From: Pseudomonas sp. ICMP 561
GTDB lineage: Bacteria > Pseudomonadota > Gammaproteobacteria > Pseudomonadales > Pseudomonadaceae
Assembly (NCBI RefSeq): GCF_002699985.1
Contig: NZ_LKBT01000045.1
Coordinates: 186,001-250,000, forward strand
Direction of reading: 5' to 3'
Length of the DNA stretch: 64,000 nt
In this document: positions 33,985 to 41,571 of the stretch, one piece after another
How the letters are laid out: every line of letters begins with the position of its first letter
How positions within the stretch are numbered: the first letter of the stretch is position 1
Notes under the pieces: model-generated
What the model was told of the DNA's origin: nothing
The model's input: the letters and a program-made list of their open reading frames with translations, nothing else
Database searches by the model: none
Made by a program: the position numbers and the translations under genes

Positions 33985-34623
33985 ATGCCTATTCGTGAGA
34001 TCCGCCATCCGCTGATCCGCCACAAGCTCGGCCTGATGCGCCGCGCCGATATCAGCACCAAGAACTTCCGTGAGCTGGCTCAGGAAGTCGGTGCCCTGCT
34101 CACCTATGAAGCCACCTCCGATCTGCCGCTGGAGACCTACGATATCCAGGGTTGGGCGGGTACTGTCCCGGTCGAAAAGATCGCAGGCAAGAAGATCACT
34201 GTCGTACCGATTCTGCGCGCTGGTATCGGCATGCTCGACGGCGTGCTCAGCCTGATTCCGGGCGCCAAAGTCAGCGCCGTGGGTGTGGCACGCAACGAGG
34301 AAACCCTCGAAGCCCATACTTATCTGGAAAAACTGGTTCCGGAAATCGACGAACGTCTGGCCATGATCATTGACCCGATGCTCGCTACCGGCGGATCGAT
34401 GGTTGCCACGATCAACCTGTTGAAAAAAGCCGGCTGCAAGGAAATCCGCGCCATGGTGCTGGTTGCTGCACCGGAAGGTATCGCAGTAGTTGAAGCCGCC
34501 CACCCGGACGTCATGATCTACACCGCCTCCATCGACGAACGCCTCAATGAGCACGGCTATATCATCCCGGGCCTTGGCGATGCCGGTGACAAGATTTTCG
34601 GCACCAAGCAAAAGGACGCGTGA
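33985..34623 (+). CDS. upp: Uracil phosphoribosyltransferase
   Basis: A 212-residue type I PRTase making UMP from uracil and PRPP. The PRPP loop is IDPMLATGGSMVATI and the uracil-binding tail is YIIPGLGDAGDKIFGTK. The usual N-terminus (MPIREIRHPLIRHKLGLMRR) starts at 33985 after a GGAG spaced nine bases away. It overlaps uraA by one base (TGATG), so the two are translationally coupled and act together in uracil uptake and salvage. Confidence 0.97.
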   Translation: MPIREIRHPLIRHKLGLMRRADISTKNFRELAQEVGALLTYEATSDLPLETYDIQGWAGTVPVEKIAGKKITVVPILRAGIGMLDGVLSLIPGAKVSAVGVARNEETLEAHTYLEKLVPEIDERLAMIIDPMLATGGSMVATINLLKKAGCKEIRAMVLVAAPEGIAVVEAAHPDVMIYTASIDERLNEHGYIIPGLGDAGDKIFGTKQKDA

Positions 34624-35885
34624 TGAGGCAGGACGAGTTCAACGATCCACTGTGGCGCACCGTGCTGTCCGGTGCGCAGATGCTCTTCGTGGCATTCGGC
34701 GCGCTGGTATTGATGCCGCTGATCACAGGGCTGGACCCTAACGTCGCACTGTTTACCGCTGGCCTGGGTACATTGCTGTTTCAAATCGTCACCGGGCGTC
34801 AGGTGCCGGTGTTCCTGGCGTCGAGCTTCGCGTTCATCACCCCCATTATTCTTGCCAAAGGCCAGTTCGGCCTCGCGGCGACCATGGGCGGGGTCATGGC
34901 GGCGGGTTTCGTTTACACCTTTCTCGGCCTGGCCGTGAAGATCAAAGGCACTGGCTTCATTGACCGACTGCTGCCGCCGGTGGTTATCGGTCCGGTGATC
35001 ATCTCCATCGGCCTGGCGATGGCACCCATTGCCGCGAATATGGCCATGGGTAAAAGCGGCGACGGCGCGGAACTGATTCCATACAGCACCGCGATGCTGA
35101 TCTCGATGCCTGCGCTGCTGACCACGTTGATCGTGGCCGTGTTCGGCAAGGGCATTTTCCGTCTGGTGCCTATTATCTCCGGCGTACTGGTGGGCTTTGC
35201 GCTGTCGTTCTACTTTGGCGTCGTCGACACGGCAAAAATCGCCGGGGCGCCTTGGCTGGCTTTGCCTGCGTTCACCGCTCCAGAGTTCAACTGGCAGGCG
35301 ATTCTGTTCATCGTCCCTGTGGCGCTGGCGCCCGCCATTGAGCACATCGGCGGTGTGATCGCAGTGGGCAGCGTGACAGGCCGTGATTACCTGAAGAAGC
35401 CAGGCCTGCATCGCACGCTATTCGGGGACGGCATTGCTACCACCGCGGCGGGCCTGTTTGGCGGCCCACCCAACACCACCTACGCCGAAGTCACGGGCGC
35501 AGTGATGCTGACCAAAAACTACAACCCGAAAATCATGACCTGGGCGGCTGTGTTTGCGATCACCCTGGCATTCATCGGCAAGTTCGGTGCGCTGCTGCAA
35601 AGCATTCCGGTGCCGGTGATGGGCGGGATTCTCTGCCTGCTGTTCGGTTCGATTGCGGCGGTGGGCATGAACACCCTGATACGCCACAAGGTCGACCTGG
35701 CCGAAGCCCGCAACCTGGTGATCGTTTCAGTGACGCTGGTGTTTGGTATCGGCGGCGTGTTGATCGGAACGGGCAACGGCCCGGACGATTTCGGCCTGAA
35801 GGGTATTGCCCTGTGCGCGGTAACAGCTATCGCGCTGAACCTGCTATTGCCGGGCAATGACGGGTGGAAGAACAAGCAGGAATGA
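34623..35885 (+). CDS. uraA: Uracil permease (NCS2 family)
   Basis: A 420-residue inner-membrane uracil:proton symporter with about 12-14 hydrophobic segments. NCS2 signatures include FITPIILAKGQFG, ALAPAIEHIGGVIAVGSVTG (substrate-site Glu) and GLFGGPPNTTYAEVTGAV. The ATG overlaps the upp stop codon. A GTG one codon earlier is an alternative. It is followed by a REP pair. Confidence 0.95.
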   Translation: MRQDEFNDPLWRTVLSGAQMLFVAFGALVLMPLITGLDPNVALFTAGLGTLLFQIVTGRQVPVFLASSFAFITPIILAKGQFGLAATMGGVMAAGFVYTFLGLAVKIKGTGFIDRLLPPVVIGPVIISIGLAMAPIAANMAMGKSGDGAELIPYSTAMLISMPALLTTLIVAVFGKGIFRLVPIISGVLVGFALSFYFGVVDTAKIAGAPWLALPAFTAPEFNWQAILFIVPVALAPAIEHIGGVIAVGSVTGRDYLKKPGLHRTLFGDGIATTAAGLFGGPPNTTYAEVTGAVMLTKNYNPKIMTWAAVFAITLAFIGKFGALLQSIPVPVMGGILCLLFGSIAAVGMNTLIRHKVDLAEARNLVIVSVTLVFGIGGVLIGTGNGPDDFGLKGIALCAVTAIALNLLLPGNDGWKNKQE

Positions 35886-35889
35886 AAAA

Positions 35890-35979
35890 CTGTAGGAGCC
35901 GAGCTTGCTCGCGATAGGGCTGGACGCGATTCACTTTAGATCGCGCGGCCATTATCGCGAGCAAGCTCAGCTCCCACAG
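35890..35979. repeat. REP/BIME inverted pair (CGAGCTTGCTCGCGATA variant)
   Basis: Arms CTGTAGGAGCCGAGCTTGCT and complement between the convergent uraA and hemH genes. The spacer (GGCTGGACGCGATTCACTTT) is homologous to the 28.7 kb element. Confidence 0.9.
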
Positions 35980-35995
35980 ATTCAGCCTTGCAGCT

Positions 35996-37021
35996 TCACA
36001 ACATCAATGGCGCCCGCTCGCACAGTTTGTTCAATGCCGCGGCCCAGTTCGGGTCATCGTTCAGGCACGGTATCAAGGTCAACTCCTCTCCCCCGGCAGC
36101 CTTGAACTGCTCCGCACCGCGATCACCGATTTCTTCCAGCGTTTCGATGCAGTCCGCAACAAATGCCGGGCACATCACCAGCAACTTCTTCACGCCCTGA
36201 GCAGCCAGTTCTTCCAGCCGCGCTTCGGTGTAGGGTTCGATCCACTTGGCCCGGCCCAGTCGCGACTGGAACGACACCGACCACTTGCCATCGGCAATGC
36301 CCATCTGCTTCGCAAACACGGCTGCCGAACGCAGGCATTGTGCGCGATAGCAGGTAGCAAGTACTTCTGGCGAAGCGTTCTTGCAACAGTCGGCATCCTT
36401 GAAGCAGTGATTGCCGGTTGGATCAAGTTTGGTCAGGTGTCGCTCGGGCAAACCGTGGAAGCTCAGCAGCAGGTGATCATGGGGCTGCTCAAGATGAGGT
36501 TTTACGCTTGCAACCAAAGCGTCGATATATTCCGGCTGATCATAAAACGCCTGCAGTACAGAGAACTTCACGTTCAGTGACTTGGCCTTCACAACCCGTT
36601 TGGCCTCCTCGATCACCGTAGTCACCGTACTGTCGGCAAACTGCGGGTAAAGCGGAGCCAGGGTAATTTTGCTGATGCCCTGAGCTGCCAATCGGGTCAG
36701 CACGGTTTCAATGGACGGCTCACCGTAACGCATGGCCAGTTCAACCGGGCCTTGTGTCCATTCTTTAGTCATGGCCTGGTGCAAACGCTTGCTCAGTACC
36801 ACCAGCGGTGAGCCTTCGTCCCACCAGATAGAGGCATAGGCATGGGCGGACTGCTCAGGTCGCTTGATCAGAATCAGCGACACCAGCAGCCGTCGCACCG
36901 GCCACGGCAGATCAATGACGTAGGGGTCCATCAGGAACTGGTTGAGATACCGGCGAACATCAGCCACAGACGTGGAGGCTGGTGAACCCAGATTGACCAG
37001 CAACAGCGCGTGATCGGTCAT
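35996..37021 (-). CDS. hemH: Ferrochelatase
   Basis: A 341-residue enzyme that inserts Fe2+ into protoporphyrin IX, the last step of haem synthesis, at the membrane-cytoplasm interface. The N-terminal LLLVNLGSPASTSVADVRRYLN, the catalytic-His block LLSFHGLPERHL, and the late ECPAF-like MCPAFVADCIETLEEIG are family marks. It lies 13 bases after the TIGR01777 gene on the same strand and so is probably co-transcribed. Its promoter region carries a candidate LitR operator, which would tie haem supply to light. Confidence 0.95.
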   Translation of the reverse strand: MTDHALLLVNLGSPASTSVADVRRYLNQFLMDPYVIDLPWPVRRLLVSLILIKRPEQSAHAYASIWWDEGSPLVVLSKRLHQAMTKEWTQGPVELAMRYGEPSIETVLTRLAAQGISKITLAPLYPQFADSTVTTVIEEAKRVVKAKSLNVKFSVLQAFYDQPEYIDALVASVKPHLEQPHDHLLLSFHGLPERHLTKLDPTGNHCFKDADCCKNASPEVLATCYRAQCLRSAAVFAKQMGIADGKWSVSFQSRLGRAKWIEPYTEARLEELAAQGVKKLLVMCPAFVADCIETLEEIGDRGAEQFKAAGGEELTLIPCLNDDPNWAAALNKLCERAPLML

Positions 37022-37034
37022 GCAACATCCTATT

Positions 37035-37937
37035 TCAGTGGCGGCCGAGGAAATCGTCCAGGGCGGCGTGCAGTTCGGTAAATTTGAATGTGAAACCGGC
37101 TTCTTCCAGTCGGGCAGGTCGAGCGCGTTGACCGCCCAATAGCAAAACAGACAATTCGCCCAACAAGATTTTCAAGACCAGTGCAGGCAACGGCATGAAA
37201 GCAGGACGGTGCAGGACACCGGCAAGTGTTTTGGCAAACTCATGATTGCGGACCGGGTGGGGAGCGCAAAGATTATAGGGGCCCTGTGCGTCACTCTTGT
37301 GCAACAGAAAATCAATCGCGGCGATTTGGTCTTTGATGTGTATCCACGGCATCCACTGCCGACCGTTGCCGATGGGCCCGCCCAGGCCGAATTTGAAGGG
37401 CGGCAGCAGCCGCTGCAACATACCGCCATCACTGGAGAGCACCAGGCCGGTCCGAATGATCACCACTCGCACGCCCAAGGCCTCGGCTCGCTGCGCCGTT
37501 TCTTCCCAGGCGTCGCACAGATGACTGGCGAAATCTTCTTTCACCGGCAGAGAAGTTTCGTCCAGCTCACGCTCGCCACCGTCGCCGTACCAACCCACTG
37601 CCGAGCCGCTGATCAGCAGCTGTGGCTTCTGCGAACGTTGCTCCATCCAGCTCAGCAATTGTTCGGTCAAGCCAATACGGCTGTCCCACAATTGGGTTCG
37701 GCGCTTGCGCGTCCAGGGCCGGTCAGCAATGGGCGCGCCTGCAAGATTGACCACCGCGTCCAGCGGTTGATCATTCAACTCACTGAGTTGGGCGATACCT
37801 CGCACTCCGCTGCCACACAATCGCGGTACTTCATCAGGCCTGCGGCTCCAGACCGTGATCTGATGACCCTGTTGAGTGCAGAACTGGCAGAGTTGTCGTC
37901 CTATCAGACCAGTACCGCCGGTCAGCAATATGTGCAT
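37035..37937 (-). CDS. TIGR01777-family oxidoreductase (SDR, YfcH/SulA-like)
   Basis: A 300-residue extended short-chain dehydrogenase-like protein. The nucleotide-binding loop is ILLTGGTGLIGRQL; family blocks are VVNLAGAPIADRPWTRKR, LISGSAVGWYG, FKFGLGGPIGNGRQWMPWIH and NLCAPHPVRNHEFA, with a C-terminal DUF1731 segment (FMPLPALVLKILLGE). No reaction is established for this family. It is first in an operon with hemH and is divergent from the renalase-like gene. Confidence 0.9.
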   Translation of the reverse strand: MHILLTGGTGLIGRQLCQFCTQQGHQITVWSRRPDEVPRLCGSGVRGIAQLSELNDQPLDAVVNLAGAPIADRPWTRKRRTQLWDSRIGLTEQLLSWMEQRSQKPQLLISGSAVGWYGDGGERELDETSLPVKEDFASHLCDAWEETAQRAEALGVRVVIIRTGLVLSSDGGMLQRLLPPFKFGLGGPIGNGRQWMPWIHIKDQIAAIDFLLHKSDAQGPYNLCAPHPVRNHEFAKTLAGVLHRPAFMPLPALVLKILLGELSVLLLGGQRARPARLEEAGFTFKFTELHAALDDFLGRH

Positions 37938-38145
37938 GGCAGGTTTCCTTGCGTGGCGTTCACGAGCTTTCGGTAGTCTATTTTTTATGCGTCAACAGAT
38001 GGCTTATGAACCATAGGCCAAACATTGCCAGGAAGCGTCCGGACTGTCCGTATGGATAGTTGCCTGTCGCCTTCAAGTATCAGATTTTAGATCTCGAGCC
38101 GTACGAGACAGGCTATGCAGGCCCCAGGCTGTAATCGAAGCAAGT

Positions 38146-38169
38146 TATACCAAAAAACAATATTGTACA
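38146..38169. promoter_or_regulatory. Candidate LitR-type operator, divergent region
   Basis: TATACC-N12-TGTACA matches the T(A/G)TACA-N12-TGTACA consensus of B12-independent LitR regulators with one mismatch. On the minus strand the left half-site coincides with an extended -10 (TGGTATAAC) directed toward TIGR01777-hemH. On the plus strand it lies 48 bases before the renalase-like gene. Confidence 0.6.
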
Positions 38170-38216
38170 GGTTTTAACTACGGCGTAGTCTGTGCAGACA
38201 AGGTAACGAGGCCCCT

Positions 38217-39203
38217 ATGACTGTACCTATCGCAATCATCGGTACCGGCATCGCCGGACTCTCCGCGGCCCAAGCGCTCCATGCTGCCGGGCACTCGGTT
38301 CATCTTTTCGACAAAAGCCGCGGCAGTGGCGGAAGGATGTCCAGCAAACGCAGTGATGCAGGCTCGCTCGATATGGGCGCGCAATATTTCACTGCTCGCG
38401 ACCGGCGCTTCATGGCTGCGGTGCAGCAGTGGCAACTTCAGGGTTGCGCGGCTCAATGGACGCCATCACTTTACAACTCCCACGTCGGACAGCTCAGCCC
38501 GTCACCCGACGAACAGGTTCGCTGGGTCGGCCAACCCGGCATGAGCGCCATTACTCGCGCCATGCTGGGCGACTTGCCGGTGTCGTTCTCCTGCCGGATC
38601 ACCGAAGTCTTTCGTGGCGAGCAGCACTGGAGTCTGCAAGACGCAGAGGGCCAGAGTCACGGCCCATTCAGTCATGTGATCATCGCCACGCCCGCTCCCC
38701 AGGCAACGGCATTACTGGCCAGCGCGCCAAAACTTGCAGGTGCTGCCGCCAGCGTGAAAATGGACCCGACCTGGGCCGTGGCGCTGGGGTTCAGCAGCCC
38801 GTTGCAAACGCCTTTGGAAGGCTGCTTCGTACAGGACAGCCCCATTGACTGGCTTGCTCGAAATCGCAGCAAACCCGAGCGCGATACCACTCTGGACACT
38901 TGGGTGCTGCACGCTACCAGCGCCTGGAGCCGACAGCACATCGACATGCCCAAGGAAGAAGTCATCGAGCATTTACACGGCGCGTTTGCCGAACTGATTG
39001 GCTGCGCAGTGCCTGCACCGACATTCAGCCTGACGCACCGCTGGCTCTATGCCCGCCCTGCCACGGCTCACGAATGGGGTGCGCTTTCAGATCCTGATCA
39101 GGGCATTTATGTGTGCGGCGACTGGTGCTTGTCAGGCCGCGTCGAAGGCGCCTGGCTCAGCGGCCAGGAGGCAGCGCGTCGCTTGCTGGAACACCTCAAT
39201 TGA
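38217..39203 (+). CDS. FAD-dependent oxidoreductase, renalase-like
   Basis: A 328-residue flavoprotein. The dinucleotide-binding loop is IAIIGTGIAGLSAAQAL and the following VHLFDKSRGSGGRMSSKRSD is the renalase-type signature. A C-terminal FAD segment reads GIYVCGDWCLSGRVEGAWLSGQEAA. Renalase enzymes oxidise 1,2- or 1,6-dihydro-isomers of NAD(P)H in bacteria; the substrate here is not proven. The Trp-rich gene overlaps its stop, forming a two-gene operon. A candidate LitR operator lies just upstream, suggesting light control. Confidence 0.85.
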   Translation: MTVPIAIIGTGIAGLSAAQALHAAGHSVHLFDKSRGSGGRMSSKRSDAGSLDMGAQYFTARDRRFMAAVQQWQLQGCAAQWTPSLYNSHVGQLSPSPDEQVRWVGQPGMSAITRAMLGDLPVSFSCRITEVFRGEQHWSLQDAEGQSHGPFSHVIIATPAPQATALLASAPKLAGAAASVKMDPTWAVALGFSSPLQTPLEGCFVQDSPIDWLARNRSKPERDTTLDTWVLHATSAWSRQHIDMPKEEVIEHLHGAFAELIGCAVPAPTFSLTHRWLYARPATAHEWGALSDPDQGIYVCGDWCLSGRVEGAWLSGQEAARRLLEHLN

Positions 39204-39415
39204 ACCGCCTCAATCCGCGCAAGCTGCTGCTGTCGAAATGGACAGCCGCTCAGCCGGTCAACCGCGAAAAGCATTTTCTGGTCACTGAGTTGTTTCGGGA
39301 CGACGAAGGCACAGTGCTTGAAATCGAGCTGCAAGCGGTGCTGACACAACGCAGTGAACGCTTGCCCTGGCAGACGTTGCAGGACGCTGACACCTGGAAG
39401 ATGGGCTGGAAATAA
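39200..39415 (+). CDS. TIGR02450-family Trp-rich protein
   Basis: A 71-residue protein of the small Trp-rich TIGR02450 family (MNRLNPRKLLLSKWTAAQPV, REKHFLVTELF, WQTLQDADTWKMGWK). Its function is unknown; family members are often found near photolyase or light-response genes. The start is inferred as the TTG at 39200, which overlaps the TGA of the renalase-like gene, implying translational coupling; no ATG or GTG is available in a suitable position. Confidence 0.8.
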   Translation: MNRLNPRKLLLSKWTAAQPVNREKHFLVTELFRDDEGTVLEIELQAVLTQRSERLPWQTLQDADTWKMGWK

Positions 39416-39437
39416 CCCAAGGCCTGACTGGCGCCCT

Positions 39438-39531
39438 CCGTAGGACCGGCTTCAGCCGGGAGGACGTCGGATAATTCTCTAAATTTCCTTCGGTAGAAAT
39501 ACTGCTCTCCCGGCTAAAGCCGGTCCTACAA
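39438..39531. repeat. REP/BIME inverted pair (CCGGCTTCAGCCGG family)
   Basis: Arms CCGTAGGACCGGCTTCAGCC and complement. Read in reverse, the spacer resembles those at 2.7 and 16.6 kb. It separates the Trp-rich gene from the LitR-controlled promoter. Confidence 0.9.
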
Positions 39532-39565
39532 GGGCGGGGAGCGCTGACCCACCCCATACAAACCC

Positions 39566-39639
39566 TATACAAACCATTTGACTTGTACAGCATTGAACCT
39601 ATGATGAACCGAAGTTGTACAGCGAATAACCTCTGTACA
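39566..39639 (+). promoter_or_regulatory. Promoter with two LitR-type operators
   Basis: Operator 1 is TATACA-N12-TGTACA at 39566-39589. Operator 2 is TGTACA-N12-TGTACA at 39616-39639. Both fit T(A/G)TACA-N12-TGTACA exactly. A sigma70-like promoter lies among them: TTGACT (39578-39583), a 16-base spacer, and TATGAT (39600-39605). Operator 1 straddles the -35, and operator 2 begins just after the expected start at about 39612. This layout suits repression in the dark by the LitR protein encoded two genes downstream. Confidence 0.8.
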
Positions 39640-39658
39640 ATTATGTTCCGAGGTTTGC

Positions 39659-40621
39659 ATGCTTTCTCCTGCAGTCCATAAACCGAAACTCGGCATCAGT
39701 GCCTGCCTCATGGGCGACGAGGTACGGTTCAATGGTGGTCATAAAGAATCCCATTTATGCACCCGCGAGCTGAGTCGATATTTCGAGTTCGTCACCGCGT
39801 GCCCGGAAGTGGCCATCGGCATGGGCATCCCCCGCGAACCCATCCGTCTGGTAGGCGATGCGCAAAGCCCTCAGGCTGTCGGAACGGTAAACAAAGCGCT
39901 GAACGTTACCCAGCCTCTGGCCGACTACGGGGTAAAGATGGCCGAGGAACTGGGGGATATCTGCGGCTATATCTTCATGCAGAAGTCGCCGTCCTGTGGG
40001 CTTGAGCGAGTCAAGGTCTACACGGAAAACGGCGCTCCCGTTGAGGGAGGTGGACGCGGGATTTATGCTCAGGCGTTTTGCGAACTGCACCCCAATCTCC
40101 CGGTAGAAGAAGACGGCCGCCTCAACGACGCGGTGTTGCGCGAAAACTTCATCACCCGCGTGTTTGCCTATGCCGCGTGGCAAGACTTGCTCAAGGCAGG
40201 TATCACGCGCCGCAGCCTGACCGAATTTCACTCGCGTTATAAATATCAGCTCATGGCCAACGACCCGGTGCAGTACAAAGTACTGGGCAATTTTCTGGGC
40301 AGCATGGGCCGCAGCGATCCCAACGAGATCGCACCGCGCTATTTCAGCGACTTGATGGCGGCCCTGAAAAAACCCGCTACCCGCCGCACCCATACCAATG
40401 TCCTGCAGCACATCAGCGGCTATCTGAAACAGACCCTGAACGCGGCGGACAAGCAGGAAATGCAGCAAATCATCGCCCAATACCATCAAGGCATCGTGCC
40501 GTTGATCGTGCCCTTGACGCTGCTCAAACACCACTTCCGCCAACATCCTGATCCTTACGTGGCCTTGCAGGTTTACATGCAGCCGCACCCGGAAAACCTC
40601 AGCCTGCGGAATGCGATCTGA
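39659..40621 (+). CDS. DUF523 and DUF1722 fusion protein (YbgA-type)
   Basis: A 320-residue protein. The N-terminal DUF523 domain holds conserved cysteines in GISACLMGDEVRFNGGHK, FVTACPEVAIGMGIPREP and KSPSCGLERVKVY. The C-terminal DUF1722 (YbgA) domain starts near FHSRYKYQLMANDPVQYKVLG. Its biochemical function is unestablished; YbgA sits next to photolyase (phrB) in E. coli, and the same association is seen here. GAGG lies five bases before the ATG at 39659. It is the first gene of the LitR-photolyase unit. Confidence 0.9.
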   Translation: MLSPAVHKPKLGISACLMGDEVRFNGGHKESHLCTRELSRYFEFVTACPEVAIGMGIPREPIRLVGDAQSPQAVGTVNKALNVTQPLADYGVKMAEELGDICGYIFMQKSPSCGLERVKVYTENGAPVEGGGRGIYAQAFCELHPNLPVEEDGRLNDAVLRENFITRVFAYAAWQDLLKAGITRRSLTEFHSRYKYQLMANDPVQYKVLGNFLGSMGRSDPNEIAPRYFSDLMAALKKPATRRTHTNVLQHISGYLKQTLNAADKQEMQQIIAQYHQGIVPLIVPLTLLKHHFRQHPDPYVALQVYMQPHPENLSLRNAI

Positions 40622-40623
40622 AC

Positions 40624-41562
40624 ATGAACAACACACTGCATGTGATCCCTGCGCCCGAGCCAACCGATGAAGACCCGGGGGTTGAAGGCGGCTGGTTGCC
40701 GATACGGGAAGTCGCCCGTCAGACCGGAGTCAACGCAGTCACGTTGCGTGCGTGGGAACGTCGCTATGGGCTGATCGTGCCGCACCGTACGCCGAAAGGG
40801 CATCGACTGTATTCCGGCGAGCATGTCCAACGGGTGATGAACATTCTCACCTGGCTCAATCGTGGCGTATCGGTCAGCCAGGTAAAAAACCTCATCGACA
40901 GCCGCCAACCGGACACCAGCGTCGCCGGTAACGATTGGGACGATTTGCGTCACAACCTGATCAAGGCCATCAGCGAACTGGCAGAGCGCAGGGTTGACGA
41001 CCTGTTCAACCAGGCCATGTCGCTTTACCCACCGCGAACTGTCTGCGAACAACTGTTGATGCCGTTGCTGACAGAGCTTGAATTTCGCTGGCAGGGACAC
41101 TTCGGCGGGCAAATGGAGCAGGTGTTCTTCTACTCCTGGCTGCGCAGCAAATTCGGTGCCCGGATTTACCACAATAACCGTCAGCTCAGCGGTAAGCCGG
41201 TATTGCTGGTCAACCATTCTGATTCACCGCTGGAGCCGCACCTGTGGCTCAGCGCCTGGCTGATCAGCAGCGCCGATTGCCCGGTTGAGGTTTTCGATTG
41301 GCCGCTGCCCAACGGTGAACTTTCGCTGGCTGCCGAGTTGCTTAAACCGCGAGCGGTATTGCTGTATTCCAGCAAAGCATTGAATCCCGGCCAGCTCCCA
41401 AAATTGCTCAGTAACGTTCAGTGCCCGACCGTACTTGCCGGTGCCTGTGTCCGTATACATTGCGACGACCTCGCCATGACGATCAACAAGATAGAAGGCC
41501 TGCACCTGGCCGAAGACCCGCTGGGCGCCCTCGCCGCTTTGCAGCTACTGGATCTTATCTAA
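40624..41562 (+). CDS. MerR-family LitR-type light-response regulator
   Basis: A 312-residue regulator. The MerR winged helix is at residues 24-65 (WLPIREVARQTGVNAVTLRA, WERRYGL, KGHRLYSGEHV). A B12-binding-like region follows, but its key motifs are decayed. The Wx9EH pair of CarH-type sensors is W156-x8-E165-Q166 with no His, and DxHxxG reads E204-x-H206-xx-L209. This resembles the B12-independent LitR (PplR) regulators of P. putida, which repress light genes in the dark and need a separate LOV photoreceptor. No LOV gene is in the window. It begins two bases after the DUF523 gene and precedes phr by nine, so it is autoregulated through the two operators at 39.6 kb. Confidence 0.88.
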   Translation: MNNTLHVIPAPEPTDEDPGVEGGWLPIREVARQTGVNAVTLRAWERRYGLIVPHRTPKGHRLYSGEHVQRVMNILTWLNRGVSVSQVKNLIDSRQPDTSVAGNDWDDLRHNLIKAISELAERRVDDLFNQAMSLYPPRTVCEQLLMPLLTELEFRWQGHFGGQMEQVFFYSWLRSKFGARIYHNNRQLSGKPVLLVNHSDSPLEPHLWLSAWLISSADCPVEVFDWPLPNGELSLAAELLKPRAVLLYSSKALNPGQLPKLLSNVQCPTVLAGACVRIHCDDLAMTINKIEGLHLAEDPLGALAALQLLDLI

Positions 41563-41571
41563 GGAATAAAC

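Noticed and set aside
39541..39580. ATACAAACC direct repeat read as a separate element
   Set aside because: The two copies (CATACAAACC and TATACAAACC) are ten bases apart and the second merely forms the left half-site of LitR operator 1; there is not enough to call an independent element.
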